A stretch of 64,000 nucleotides of DNA from Rikenellaceae bacterium (lineage in GTDB: Bacteria; Bacteroidota; Bacteroidia; Bacteroidales; Rikenellaceae): the NCBI GenBank assembly GCA_015060115.1, contig SUZB01000008.1:1-64000 (forward strand), given 5' to 3'. Both the position numbers and the translations under genes were made by a program. Positions 7,736-15,129 of this stretch are shown in pieces. A model generated the notes under the pieces. It made no database searches, was not told the origin of the DNA, and worked only from the letters and a program-made list of their open reading frames with translations. Numbering within the stretch: position 1 is the first letter of the stretch; each line of letters opens with the position of its first letter.

Positions 7736-9574
7736 CTATCTTCGGTTTTCGTTTTCGGAACAATCAATGAGCGACATACGGCACTTTGCGCAGTCGAAGT
7801 CGAGGCGGTAGCGGTGGCGGCCGTGCTCGATATATAGCCTATCACGGAGCGACGAGCCCTGCTTTAGGCACTCGCCAATCTCGCGACGAATGCAGTAGCT
7901 CGACTCCATAACTCTCTCGCCCTGGGTCGATGCCCAGAGGTCAAGGCCATCTATAATATGCTCTACGCCGTGGCGCTGATAGAAGCGACGAGCGAGCGAG
8001 TTCACGACATTATGCTCTGCCGAGAGTCGCTTTATGGGGTATTCAGCTGTGCCATCATCCTCCAAGATGCGGGGCGTCGGCTTGTTGCGCTCGTAGCGCA
8101 TAGCCGCCAGTAGCGACAATGCCTCACGGCGCATCTCGGCCAAGAGCTTTGCTGTTGCAAACCACTCTGCACCAGTAACTTCGACACTCTGAACACGGAA
8201 GATTGTATCGCCACTCTTTGCCATCTGCTCCTCGGCTACCGCACGCATCTTATCTGCGCTTTTTGCTCTTTCGAGCTTTACCTCGCGCCTTACCTCCACC
8301 TTGTTGGCCTCCTTGTCGCGGTATCGTGCCACGATGCCCTCCTCGGAGAGTTCAACGAAGCATCGGGTATCTATCGCTCGGCGTATACGGCTACGCTCCA
8401 CAGCCTGTGTGAAGCGATGGTCATAGTTGCGATATACCTCCATACCCGCCTTGATGCCCTCCATACGGTTGGGCTCGATGGTGTTGCCCTCGGCGCGGTT
8501 GATATTTGTGCCTATGATGCCGTCGCCGGCGATAAAACATAGGCCATCTCCCGCATTTAATGCCACCTTGCCCACAAGCTTAAAGTCGCGCTTTGTGGTT
8601 GTCGCCACACAACCCACATACTCGCCTACGGCCTTGGGCGTAAGAAACGATGCGACACCGGCACGCTTGCCCGAGAACATATACTCGCCACCATCGCGCG
8701 AAAAGCTCTTCTTGGGGTCGGGCTCAAACTCTATTTCGGAGCGACCTACCGAGGCACGCACGCAGTCGGGACGACTCTTGAGTGCCTCATCAATCTTTCG
8801 GCGGTAGTAGCTTACGACATTTTTTATGTAGTTGTCATCTTTTAGACGACCCTCAATCTTGAACGACATAACACCTGCATCTATGAGGTCGCCAATGCGC
8901 TCCGAGAGGTCGAAGTCCTTGACCGATAGTAGGTGTTTCCCGCTAATGAGCCTCTCGCCACGCTCAGTTACAAGGTCGTAGGTGAGGCGACAGGGCTGTG
9001 AACACTCGCCTCGGTTGCCCGAGCGCGTAGACTGTGAACGCGAGAGGTAGCAACGACCGCTATGTCCTACACATATTGCGCCATGCACGAAACACTCGAG
9101 ATCGGCTGTTGTGGCCTCTCGAATGGCGCGTATCTCGTCGAGCGACAATGCTCGCTCCAAAATCACACGCGCAAAACCGCTATCCTCCAAGAACTTAGCG
9201 CCCTCAGGTGTCATGTTGTTGACCTGTGTCGAGGCGTGTAGCTCGATAGGCAGGTTCATCTCGCGGTATGCCATATCCTGCACAATCAGCGCATCGACAC
9301 CCACCGCAATTAGCTCACGGGCAAGCGCCTCGGCACGCTTCAGCTCGCTCTCGTAGAGAATGGTGTTGAGCGTAACGAAGACCTTGACGCCGAAGAGGTG
9401 GGCATAGTCCACCACGCGGGCTATATCCTCGGTGGGGTTTGTGGCGCCACGGCGAGCACCAAAACTACCAGCACCAATATATATGGCATCGGCACCGCAG
9501 TCGATAGCGGCAATGGCAGCGCTATAGTCGCGCGCCGGCGACAATAGTTCGATATGTCGTTTCTGATTGCTCAT
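7736..9574 (-). CDS. Peptidase U32 family protein (RlhA/TrhP-type RNA hydroxylation)
   Basis: A protein of about 612 residues of the U32 family. It opens with ELLSPARDYSAAIAAIDCGADAIYIG, the hallmark N-terminal strand, and has the cysteine-bearing segment near residues 150-200 (CFVHGAICVGHSGRCYLS, then CSQPCRLTYD) that is shared by the RlhA and TrhP enzymes. RlhA makes 5-hydroxycytidine 2501 in 23S rRNA and TrhP makes 5-hydroxyuridine in tRNA; the length, close to E. coli RlhA, favours the former. Older annotation as collagenase is doubtful. I chose the ATG at 9574 (MSNQKRHIELL) rather than 9622 because the homologous region starts there. It heads the leftward operon. Confidence 0.82.
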   Translation of the reverse strand: MSNQKRHIELLSPARDYSAAIAAIDCGADAIYIGAGSFGARRGATNPTEDIARVVDYAHLFGVKVFVTLNTILYESELKRAEALARELIAVGVDALIVQDMAYREMNLPIELHASTQVNNMTPEGAKFLEDSGFARVILERALSLDEIRAIREATTADLECFVHGAICVGHSGRCYLSRSQSTRSGNRGECSQPCRLTYDLVTERGERLISGKHLLSVKDFDLSERIGDLIDAGVMSFKIEGRLKDDNYIKNVVSYYRRKIDEALKSRPDCVRASVGRSEIEFEPDPKKSFSRDGGEYMFSGKRAGVASFLTPKAVGEYVGCVATTTKRDFKLVGKVALNAGDGLCFIAGDGIIGTNINRAEGNTIEPNRMEGIKAGMEVYRNYDHRFTQAVERSRIRRAIDTRCFVELSEEGIVARYRDKEANKVEVRREVKLERAKSADKMRAVAEEQMAKSGDTIFRVQSVEVTGAEWFATAKLLAEMRREALSLLAAMRYERNKPTPRILEDDGTAEYPIKRLSAEHNVVNSLARRFYQRHGVEHIIDGLDLWASTQGERVMESSYCIRREIGECLKQGSSLRDRLYIEHGRHRYRLDFDCAKCRMSLIDCSENENRR

Positions 9575-9633
9575 ACCTTGATATATATTCGACAAAGGTA
9601 GTAATAAATGAGCAAAGTTCAAAAGAGAGGAGA

Positions 9634-9780
9634 GAGTTATTAGTTGTTAGTTTTTAGTTATTAGTTGTTAGAGATTATTTTAGGGTAAGTAAGACCAATA
9701 AGACAATCTGATACCCGACCTCGTAATGGTCCTAAGGTCTTAAGGTCCTACGGTCTTGCTGTCTTATCGGTCCTAAAAAG
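9634..9780. repeat. Family R palindromic repeat array, copy 2
   Basis: The TTAGTTGTTAG outer tract (9638-9672) is followed by TAAGACNN units, the inverted core TGATACCCGACCTCGTAA at 9709-9726, then GGTCCTAA-type units to 9775. The second outer arm is missing, so this copy is incomplete. The rest of the 9575-9978 gap is AT-rich leader. Confidence 0.78.
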
Positions 9781-9933
9781 TTATAACAGCGAAAATGTCC
9801 GAGAGATTCTTCACCTCTATGAGTAAACCGATTTAATGCTCTACATACTCTCCTAACCCATCGTATCACATAAAACTATCACTCTTCACACCATTTTTTT
9901 CTATTACGCCGTACAACATTATCAATTATGTTG

Positions 9934-9941
9934 TATCTTTG
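9934..9941 (+). promoter_or_regulatory. -7 promoter box for serS
   Basis: TATCTTTG matches the Bacteroidota -7 consensus exactly. It lies 37 nt upstream of the serS ATG and the region before it is AT-rich. Confidence 0.6.
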
Positions 9942-9978
9942 TAGATTGAAAAGTGGAATCAAACGAAATTTTTACGAT

Positions 9979-11250
9979 ATGCTTACACTAAAGCAACTTA
10001 GAGAGAATAAGGCTGAGGCTGTGCGCCGCCTTGCAAAGAAGGGTGTAGATGCCGAGCCTATCATCACACTTATCGAGACTCTCGACGATAAGCGTAAGGC
10101 CCTGCAGGTTGAGCTCGACAACTGCCTTGCCGAGCAGAATCAGGCAGCAAAGCAGATTGGTGCTCTTATGGGTAAGGGCGACAAGGAGGCTGCCGAGGCT
10201 AAGAAGCGCGAGGTGGGCGAATTGAAGGCTCGCTCGCAGCAGCTTAAGGAGGAGTCGGAGCGTGTTGCTGCCGAACTCCAGAACGAGATTGTCAAGCTCC
10301 CCAACTTCCCCGCCGACATCGTGCCTGAGGGTCGCACCGCCGAGGATAATGTGGTGGTTAAGCTTGTTGAGAACTATACCGATATTGCGGGCGATGCGTT
10401 GCCCCACTGGGAGTTGGCCAAGAAGTACGATATCATCGACTTCGACCTTGGCGTAAAGCTTACTGGTGCCGGCTTCCCCGTATACAAGGGCAAGGGTGCT
10501 CGTCTTCAGCGTGCCCTTATCAACTACTTCCTCGACTGTAATACACGCGCTGGCTATCAGGAGGTTGAGCCTCCTATTATGGTGAACGAGGCTTCGGGCT
10601 TCGGCACTGGTCAGCTCCCCGATAAGGAGGGTCAGATGTACCACGCTACTGCCGATGGCTACTACCTTGTACCCACTGCTGAGGTTCCCGTAACGAACAT
10701 CTTCCGCGATGTTATCCTTGAGGGCGAAGAGCTTCCCGTGAAGATGACCGCCTATACCCCCTGCTTCCGCCGTGAGGCAGGCTCATACGGCAAAGATGTG
10801 CGTGGCTTGAACCGTCTGCACCAGTTTGACAAGGTGGAGATTGTGCAGGTGTCGCACCCCGATAAGTCGTACGAGGCACTCGACAAGATGGTTGAGCATG
10901 TGGAGTCTATCGTGGCATCACTTGGACTTCCCTACCGCATCTTGCGCCTCTGTGGTGGCGATATATCGTTCACCTCGGCACTCACCTACGACTTCGAGGT
11001 ATACTCTGAGGCTCAGAAGCGCTGGTTGGAGGTGTCGTCTGTTTCGAACTTCGAGTCGTTCCAGTCAAACCGCCTTAAGTTGCGCTATCGTGATGAAAAT
11101 CGCAAAACTCAGTTGTGCCACACCCTCAATGGCTCGTCTCTTGCATTGCCTCGTATCGTAGCGGCGTTGCTCGAAAACAACCAGACAGAGGAGGGAATTC
11201 GCATTCCTGAGGTGTTAATTCCTTACACAGGTTTTGATTTTATAAAATAA
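9979..11250 (+). CDS. serS: Seryl-tRNA synthetase
   Basis: A 423-residue class II synthetase that charges tRNA-Ser. Residues 1-110 form the two-helix coiled-coil arm that grips the long variable arm of tRNA-Ser. Motif 2 is seen in PCFRREAGSYGKDVRGL near residue 265 and motif 3 in GSSLALPRIVAALLENNQ near 380. I chose the ATG at 9979 (MLTLKQLRE), the standard SerS N terminus; an upstream TTG at 9928 falls before the -7 box and is not used. The ferredoxin promoter overlaps the end of the gene. Confidence 0.96.
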   Translation: MLTLKQLRENKAEAVRRLAKKGVDAEPIITLIETLDDKRKALQVELDNCLAEQNQAAKQIGALMGKGDKEAAEAKKREVGELKARSQQLKEESERVAAELQNEIVKLPNFPADIVPEGRTAEDNVVVKLVENYTDIAGDALPHWELAKKYDIIDFDLGVKLTGAGFPVYKGKGARLQRALINYFLDCNTRAGYQEVEPPIMVNEASGFGTGQLPDKEGQMYHATADGYYLVPTAEVPVTNIFRDVILEGEELPVKMTAYTPCFRREAGSYGKDVRGLNRLHQFDKVEIVQVSHPDKSYEALDKMVEHVESIVASLGLPYRILRLCGGDISFTSALTYDFEVYSEAQKRWLEVSSVSNFESFQSNRLKLRYRDENRKTQLCHTLNGSSLALPRIVAALLENNQTEEGIRIPEVLIPYTGFDFIK

Positions 11251-11262
11251 TTTGTATATTTG
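11233..11262 (+). promoter_or_regulatory. Promoter for the ferredoxin gene
   Basis: A TTTG box at 11233-11236 and TATATTTG at 11255-11262 are separated by 18 nt, the classic Bacteroidota -33/-7 spacing. The -33 box falls inside the last codons of serS and the -7 box just after its stop. The leader to the ferredoxin ATG is about 35 nt. Confidence 0.7.
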
Positions 11263-11302
11263 CGGTAGAAAATTTGCAAACACTCATTAAAACTAAAGTA
11301 AA

Positions 11303-11476
11303 ATGGCTTACAAAATTTCTGAAACTTCTTGCGTTGCATGTGGTACATGTATCGACGAGTGCCCCGTTGAGGCTATCTCAGCAGGTGATGTTTATGTAAT
11401 TGATCCTAGCAAGTGTATCGACTGCGGTACTTGCGCTGGTGTATGTCCTTCTGAGGCTATCGCCCCCGAGGAGTAA
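11303..11476 (+). CDS. Small 2[4Fe-4S] ferredoxin
   Basis: A 57-residue clostridial-type ferredoxin, an electron carrier for anaerobic redox enzymes such as pyruvate:ferredoxin oxidoreductase or hydrogenase. Two CxxCxxCxxxCP motifs are intact: CVACGTCIDECP at residues 10-21 and CIDCGTCAGVCP at 38-49. The short spacing between them is typical of the 55-60 residue family. It has its own promoter and stands alone. A family E structured element begins 3 nt after the stop codon and probably shapes the 3' end of this short transcript. Confidence 0.95.
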   Translation: MAYKISETSCVACGTCIDECPVEAISAGDVYVIDPSKCIDCGTCAGVCPSEAIAPEE

Positions 11477-11479
11477 TTC

Positions 11480-11608
11480 ATTGTGATAGCGGAGCTACTG
11501 CTCTCGCTTCAGTAAATATGGCGAATGGGAGATACAGAGTATTTCCCACTCGCCATATTTCATATCATCTCCATATTAGCGCTTGGGCGTTAGCCCTCGC
11601 CACACAAT
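11480..11608 (+). repeat. Family E structured element, copy 1
   Basis: A 129 bp element with terminal arms ATTGTG / CACAAT. The central hairpin at 11514-11560 pairs AAATATGGCG with CGCCATATTT and carries GGGAGATAC ... GTATTTCCC. Conserved single-strand pieces TGATAGCGG, GCTACT and CGCTTCAGT match copies 2 and 4. The second helix is weaker here than in other copies. It starts 3 nt after the ferredoxin stop. Confidence 0.75.
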
Positions 11609-11637
11609 AAAAAGGAGCAAGCCCAAGCCTGCTCCTG
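11609..11637 (-). terminator. Terminator of dapD
   Basis: Read leftward, GGAGCA ... TGCTCC with an inner AGGCTTGGGCT pairing is followed by TTTTTATT. It lies 24 nt past the dapD stop. Confidence 0.7.
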
Positions 11638-11660
11638 TTCTCATCAACAGATGTTGCACT

Positions 11661-12485
11661 TTACGATATTGCGAAGTCGCGTAGGGCATCGTTCAGCGAT
11701 GTCTTCTTATCGGTAGACTCCTTGCGGTGGCCGATAATTAGGGCACACTGCACGCCATACTCGCCTGCGGGGAACTTCTTATTATAAGTACCCGATACCA
11801 CTACCGAGCGTGGGGGGACATAGCCCTTGTACTCCTTGGGCTCGCTACCCGTAACATCGATAATGTGTGTCGAGCCTGTAATCACCGTATTTGAGCCGAG
11901 AACAGCCTCTCGGCAGATGTGCGCACCCTCAACAACGATAGAGCGTGAGCCGATAAAGCAGTTATCTTCGATAATAACGGGTGATGCCTGCACCGGCTCC
12001 AATACGCCACCGATGCCTACGCCACCTGAGAGGTGAACATTTTTGCCTATCTGTGCGCACGAGCCCACCGTAGCCCAAGTATCTACCATAGTACCCGAAT
12101 CGACATAGGCGCCGATATTGACATACGAGGGCATAAGGATAGCTCCAGGGGCGATATATGCGCCATAGCGTGCTACGGCCGAGGGCACAACTCTCACGCC
12201 AAGCTCCTCGTAGCCACGCTTAAGCTCCATCTTGTCGTACCACTCCAACTCGCCAGCGGTCATTGTGCGCATAGTCTGAATGGGGAAGTACATAATAATC
12301 GCCTTCTTGACCCACTCGTTCACCTGCCACTCGCTACGCTCCAAGTCGATAGGCTCGGCACAGCGCAACTTGCCCTTATCTACGGCCTCGACAACACGGC
12401 GTATCGCCTCGCGCACCTCCTCCGAGGCAAGCAACTCACGCTTCTCCCACGCCTCCTCTATTATATTTTTCTCGTTCTGAAACAT
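11661..12485 (-). CDS. dapD: Tetrahydrodipicolinate N-succinyltransferase DapD
   Basis: A 274-residue enzyme of the succinylase branch of lysine and meso-diaminopimelate synthesis; it acts on tetrahydrodipicolinate with succinyl-CoA. The N-terminal helical part is followed by a left-handed beta helix made of hexapeptide repeats, seen in stretches such as ARYGAYIAPGAILMPSYVNIGAYVDSGTMVDTWATVGS and GGVGIGGVLEPVQASPVIIEDNCFIGSRS. Length and motif order match E. coli DapD. It lies divergently from aspartate kinase, so two lysine-pathway genes share one intergenic region of 166 bp. Confidence 0.95.
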   Translation of the reverse strand: MFQNEKNIIEEAWEKRELLASEEVREAIRRVVEAVDKGKLRCAEPIDLERSEWQVNEWVKKAIIMYFPIQTMRTMTAGELEWYDKMELKRGYEELGVRVVPSAVARYGAYIAPGAILMPSYVNIGAYVDSGTMVDTWATVGSCAQIGKNVHLSGGVGIGGVLEPVQASPVIIEDNCFIGSRSIVVEGAHICREAVLGSNTVITGSTHIIDVTGSEPKEYKGYVPPRSVVVSGTYNKKFPAGEYGVQCALIIGHRKESTDKKTSLNDALRDFAIS

Positions 12486-12617
12486 ATCTTGTCGGTTTTT
12501 AGTTTTTCGCTGCTCAAAGGTACGGATTTTTTTCGTACCATTGTTATTGTTAATAAATTTTTATGCCCTGCACGAAATTATCGGATTGCGATATAGTGAA
12601 TTTTGAAGAATTTTTAA

Positions 12618-12625
12618 TAACTTTG
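12618..12625 (+). promoter_or_regulatory. -7 promoter box for aspartate kinase
   Basis: TAACTTTG fits TAnnTTTG and lies 26 nt before the ATG. The surrounding 12500-12650 gap is AT-rich and also serves the divergent dapD. Confidence 0.55.
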
Positions 12626-12651
12626 TGAGTGAAAACTAAACAACGCAAACT

Positions 12652-13905
12652 ATGAAAGTCTATAAGTTTGGCGGCGCCTCGGTCAAAGATGCTGCGGGCG
12701 TACGCAATCTACTCGATATTGTAAAGGACGAGAAGGAGCTTTTTATCATCGTCTCGGCGATGGGCAAGACAACAAATGCGCTTGAGGGAGTATTTCAGGC
12801 GATGCAACTCTCGGACGAAAAGTTGGCGATGGAGCGTATCGACTCTTCGTATGCCTATCATCGTGGCATTATCGACGATCTTATGGGTGCCGATATCACC
12901 ATCGAGCAGGTAGATACCCTCTTTGAGCAGCTACGCAATACCGTGCGCAACACCATCTACCGCCCCTCGGATGCCGAACTATGGTACGACACCATCGTTG
13001 CCTTTGGCGAGCTAATCTCGACAACCATCATCTCGAACTACCTGCGTGGCCACGGCGTGGAGAACCGCTGGGTAGATATGCGCCGTGCATTCCTCACCGA
13101 GCAGCGCCACAAGGATGCAAATGTAAACTTGGAGGCCACCGAGGTGCGCCTGAAGCGCGAGATTGCAGGTAGCACGGTGAGTGTATTCGTAGGTCAGGGC
13201 TTTATCGGTGGTGCTCCCGATGGCACAACCACAACCCTTGGCCGTGAGGGCTCCGACTACTCGGCAGCTATCGTTGCCAATGTCCTCGATGCCGAGTCGA
13301 TGAGCGTGTGGAAGGATGTCGATGGCATACTCAATGCCGACCCCAAAATCTTCCCCGATGCTCGCAAGATTGAGCGCCTTAACTATATGGATACCATAGA
13401 GATGGCATATAGCGGTGCGCAGATTATCCACCCCAAGACCATAAAGCCCCTACAGCAGAAGAACATACCGCTCTATGTCCGTCCCTTCGGCAACAAGCAC
13501 GCCCAAGGCTCGGTTATCACAGGCGATACGGAGCGTGTTTATGAGCCGATAATGATTCTCAAGAGCAATCAGGTGTTGCTTAAGCTCCATTCGCGCGATC
13601 TCTCGTTTGTATTGGAGGAGAAGTTCGCCACGGTATTTACCACCTTCGACAGCCACCGCATACGCATCAACCTTGTGCATAACTCGGCCGTAGACCTCTT
13701 TATGGCTGTCGATGCTTCGTGGCATATCGACGATGCTATCTCGGAGTTGGAGGGTATGGGCTTCGATGTCGAGAAGCGCGACGATGTCGAGATGGTAACT
13801 ATCCGCTACTACACCGATGAACTGTACCATCGCTACGCCTTCGATGACCGCATCATCATCAAGCAGACTACGCCACACTCGTTGCGTTTAGTGCGTACAA
13901 GATAA
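12652..13905 (+). CDS. lysC: Aspartate kinase, monofunctional
   Basis: A 417-residue kinase that phosphorylates aspartate, the first step toward lysine, threonine and methionine. The N terminus MKVYKFGGASVKDA is the KFGG nucleotide-binding signature. GREGSDYSAAIVA near residue 200 is the aspartate-site motif. The C-terminal part from about residue 290 looks like the ACT regulatory domains, though poorly conserved. No homoserine dehydrogenase follows, so it is monofunctional. Position opposite dapD suggests a lysine or diaminopimelate role. Feedback control by lysine is inference. A perfect terminator follows. Confidence 0.9.
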   Translation: MKVYKFGGASVKDAAGVRNLLDIVKDEKELFIIVSAMGKTTNALEGVFQAMQLSDEKLAMERIDSSYAYHRGIIDDLMGADITIEQVDTLFEQLRNTVRNTIYRPSDAELWYDTIVAFGELISTTIISNYLRGHGVENRWVDMRRAFLTEQRHKDANVNLEATEVRLKREIAGSTVSVFVGQGFIGGAPDGTTTTLGREGSDYSAAIVANVLDAESMSVWKDVDGILNADPKIFPDARKIERLNYMDTIEMAYSGAQIIHPKTIKPLQQKNIPLYVRPFGNKHAQGSVITGDTERVYEPIMILKSNQVLLKLHSRDLSFVLEEKFATVFTTFDSHRIRINLVHNSAVDLFMAVDASWHIDDAISELEGMGFDVEKRDDVEMVTIRYYTDELYHRYAFDDRIIIKQTTPHSLRLVRTR

Positions 13906-13926
13906 ATAACAAGGAGAGTGAACTTA

Positions 13927-13975
13927 AACTAAAGGAGATGACTAATTTGCTTTTTAGTCATCTCCTTTAGTTTTG
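13927..13975. terminator. Bidirectional terminator after aspartate kinase
   Basis: AAACTAAAGGAGATGACTA pairs perfectly with its inverted copy across an 11-nt loop and is followed by TTTG. It separates the converging aspartate kinase and META lipoprotein genes. Confidence 0.9.
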
Positions 13976-13987
13976 TCTTAGCTCGCC

Positions 13988-14410
13988 TTACTCGCCCTGC
14001 GCCTTCATAATCGCTACGAGGGTGCCATCAGATAGGAGTATCATCATATCGCCGTCCATCTCGTAGTGCGTAACCTTGTCGAGCATATCGAAGTAGGCCT
14101 GTTCGCCCTCGGCATCGGGGCAGAGGCGGCGTGTTGAGCCAAGCTGGCTGATATCCAACGCTCGCTTCTCGGTGGTCTTGAAGATTGCTGTGAGGATATT
14201 GCAGTCGCCGTGACCACTTACCGTGCCATCTTCGTTAAAGAGCAGCGTGTAGCTATCGCCCTCGGCCTTAACATCGCGGCCCATAATCTGTACGAGCTGC
14301 CAAGTAGTGCCTAAAAGGGGCTTTTGTAGCTTGCTTAGCTTGCGGCAGTCGCAGCACGAAGTGAGCACTATGGACATAACGGTGAGAATTAATAGTGTTA
14401 ATCGTTTCAT
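13988..14410 (-). CDS. META domain lipoprotein
   Basis: A 140-residue predicted lipoprotein. The signal MKRLTLLILTVMSIVLTSC ends in a lipobox with Cys19. The mature part shows the META/HslJ pattern: GTTWQLVQIMG, then FNEDGTVSGHGDCN near residues 70-85, and a C-terminal LSDGTLVAIM. HslJ-type proteins have been linked to novobiocin tolerance and envelope stress in other bacteria, but the role here is unknown. I chose the ATG at 14410 because it opens the signal peptide; the frame extends further upstream without a sensible sequence. It is divergent from ridA with 71 nt between starts. Confidence 0.8.
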   Translation of the reverse strand: MKRLTLLILTVMSIVLTSCCDCRKLSKLQKPLLGTTWQLVQIMGRDVKAEGDSYTLLFNEDGTVSGHGDCNILTAIFKTTEKRALDISQLGSTRRLCPDAEGEQAYFDMLDKVTHYEMDGDMMILLSDGTLVAIMKAQGE

Positions 14411-14481
14411 AATTCGGTGAAATTTTTTACCTTTGTAGGCGGAACAAAGATAATACAAATCACTTAAAACCTAATACAAAA

Positions 14482-14856
14482 ATGAAAAAAGTTATCGCAT
14501 CACCCTTGGCCCCCAAGGCCGTAGGTCCCTACTCACAGGCTATCGCCTCTGACAACACCATCTATATCTCTGGTCAGCTCCCCATTGATGGCGCTACCGG
14601 CAAGATGGCAGAGGGCGTTGAGGCTCAGACTCGTCAGTCGCTCGACAACCTTGGCCACATCCTTAAGGAGGCAGGCTACTCTTATGACGATGTAGCTAAG
14701 ACCACCGTTCTCCTCGCCGACATCGCTGACTTCGGCGCTATGAACGCTGTATATGCTGAGTACTTCACCGGCGATAAGCCTGCGCGTATCTGCTATCAGG
14801 TAGCTGCACTCCCTATGGGTGCGTTGGTAGAGATCGACTGCATCGCCTTCAAGTAA
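14482..14856 (+). CDS. ridA: RidA family enamine/imine deaminase
   Basis: A 124-residue protein of the YjgF/RidA family, which hydrolyses reactive 2-aminoacrylate made by serine and threonine dehydratases. The family signature PKAVGPYSQAI lies at residues 11-21, and the C-terminal motif ALPMGALVEIDCIAF carries the glutamate at the active site. The arginine of the signature ARICYQVAALP (near residue 101) that binds substrate carboxylates is present. Length matches the family. It stands alone and ends in a duplicated terminator module. Confidence 0.93.
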   Translation: MKKVIASPLAPKAVGPYSQAIASDNTIYISGQLPIDGATGKMAEGVEAQTRQSLDNLGHILKEAGYSYDDVAKTTVLLADIADFGAMNAVYAEYFTGDKPARICYQVAALPMGALVEIDCIAFK

Positions 14857-14914
14857 TCTTTTGAGATAGAGGTCAAAAGAGCGGATGGGAAAAAATCGCC
14901 CATCCGCTCTTTTT
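14857..14914 (+). terminator. ridA terminator, duplicated module
   Basis: Immediately after the stop comes TTGAGATAGAGGTC, then a hairpin AAAAGAGCGGATGGG / CCCATCCGCTCTTTT at 14875-14914. An almost identical module follows the fba gene at 19964-20017 on the other strand. Confidence 0.85.
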
Positions 14915-15125
14915 AGTTGTTAGTTATTAGTTTTTAGAGTTGCGCTCCGTTGGAGCGCCAGCTATCGCTGAGGGGCACAAGGGGTACAAGGGGAGATAGA
15001 GCGTGGGTGCTAACTTTAAGGTGGGTAAGACTATCAAGGCTCTTGCTAACCTTACCACCCCTCAGACCCCTCAGACCCCTTTTGCCCCTTGGGGCGTAGC
15101 CCGCAGGCGAAACGCCTGCTCTCTT
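14915..15125. repeat. Family R-like array with divergent core
   Basis: It starts with the TTAGTTGTTAG tract and a GTTGCGCTCC / GGAGCGC hairpin like other R copies. The inner arms differ: AAGGGGTAC-type units on the left and CAGACCCCT-type units on the right (15055-15085). The usual core is absent. A GGGCGTAGCCC head with GCAGGCG / CGCCTGC stem closes it at 15091-15119. Confidence 0.65.
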
Positions 15126-15129
15126 CTCT

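Noticed and set aside
9575..9622. Longer start for the U32 gene at 9622
   Set aside because: The extra 16 residues (MNFAHLLLPLSNIYQG) are not part of the family and the ATG at 9574 opens the conserved N terminus.
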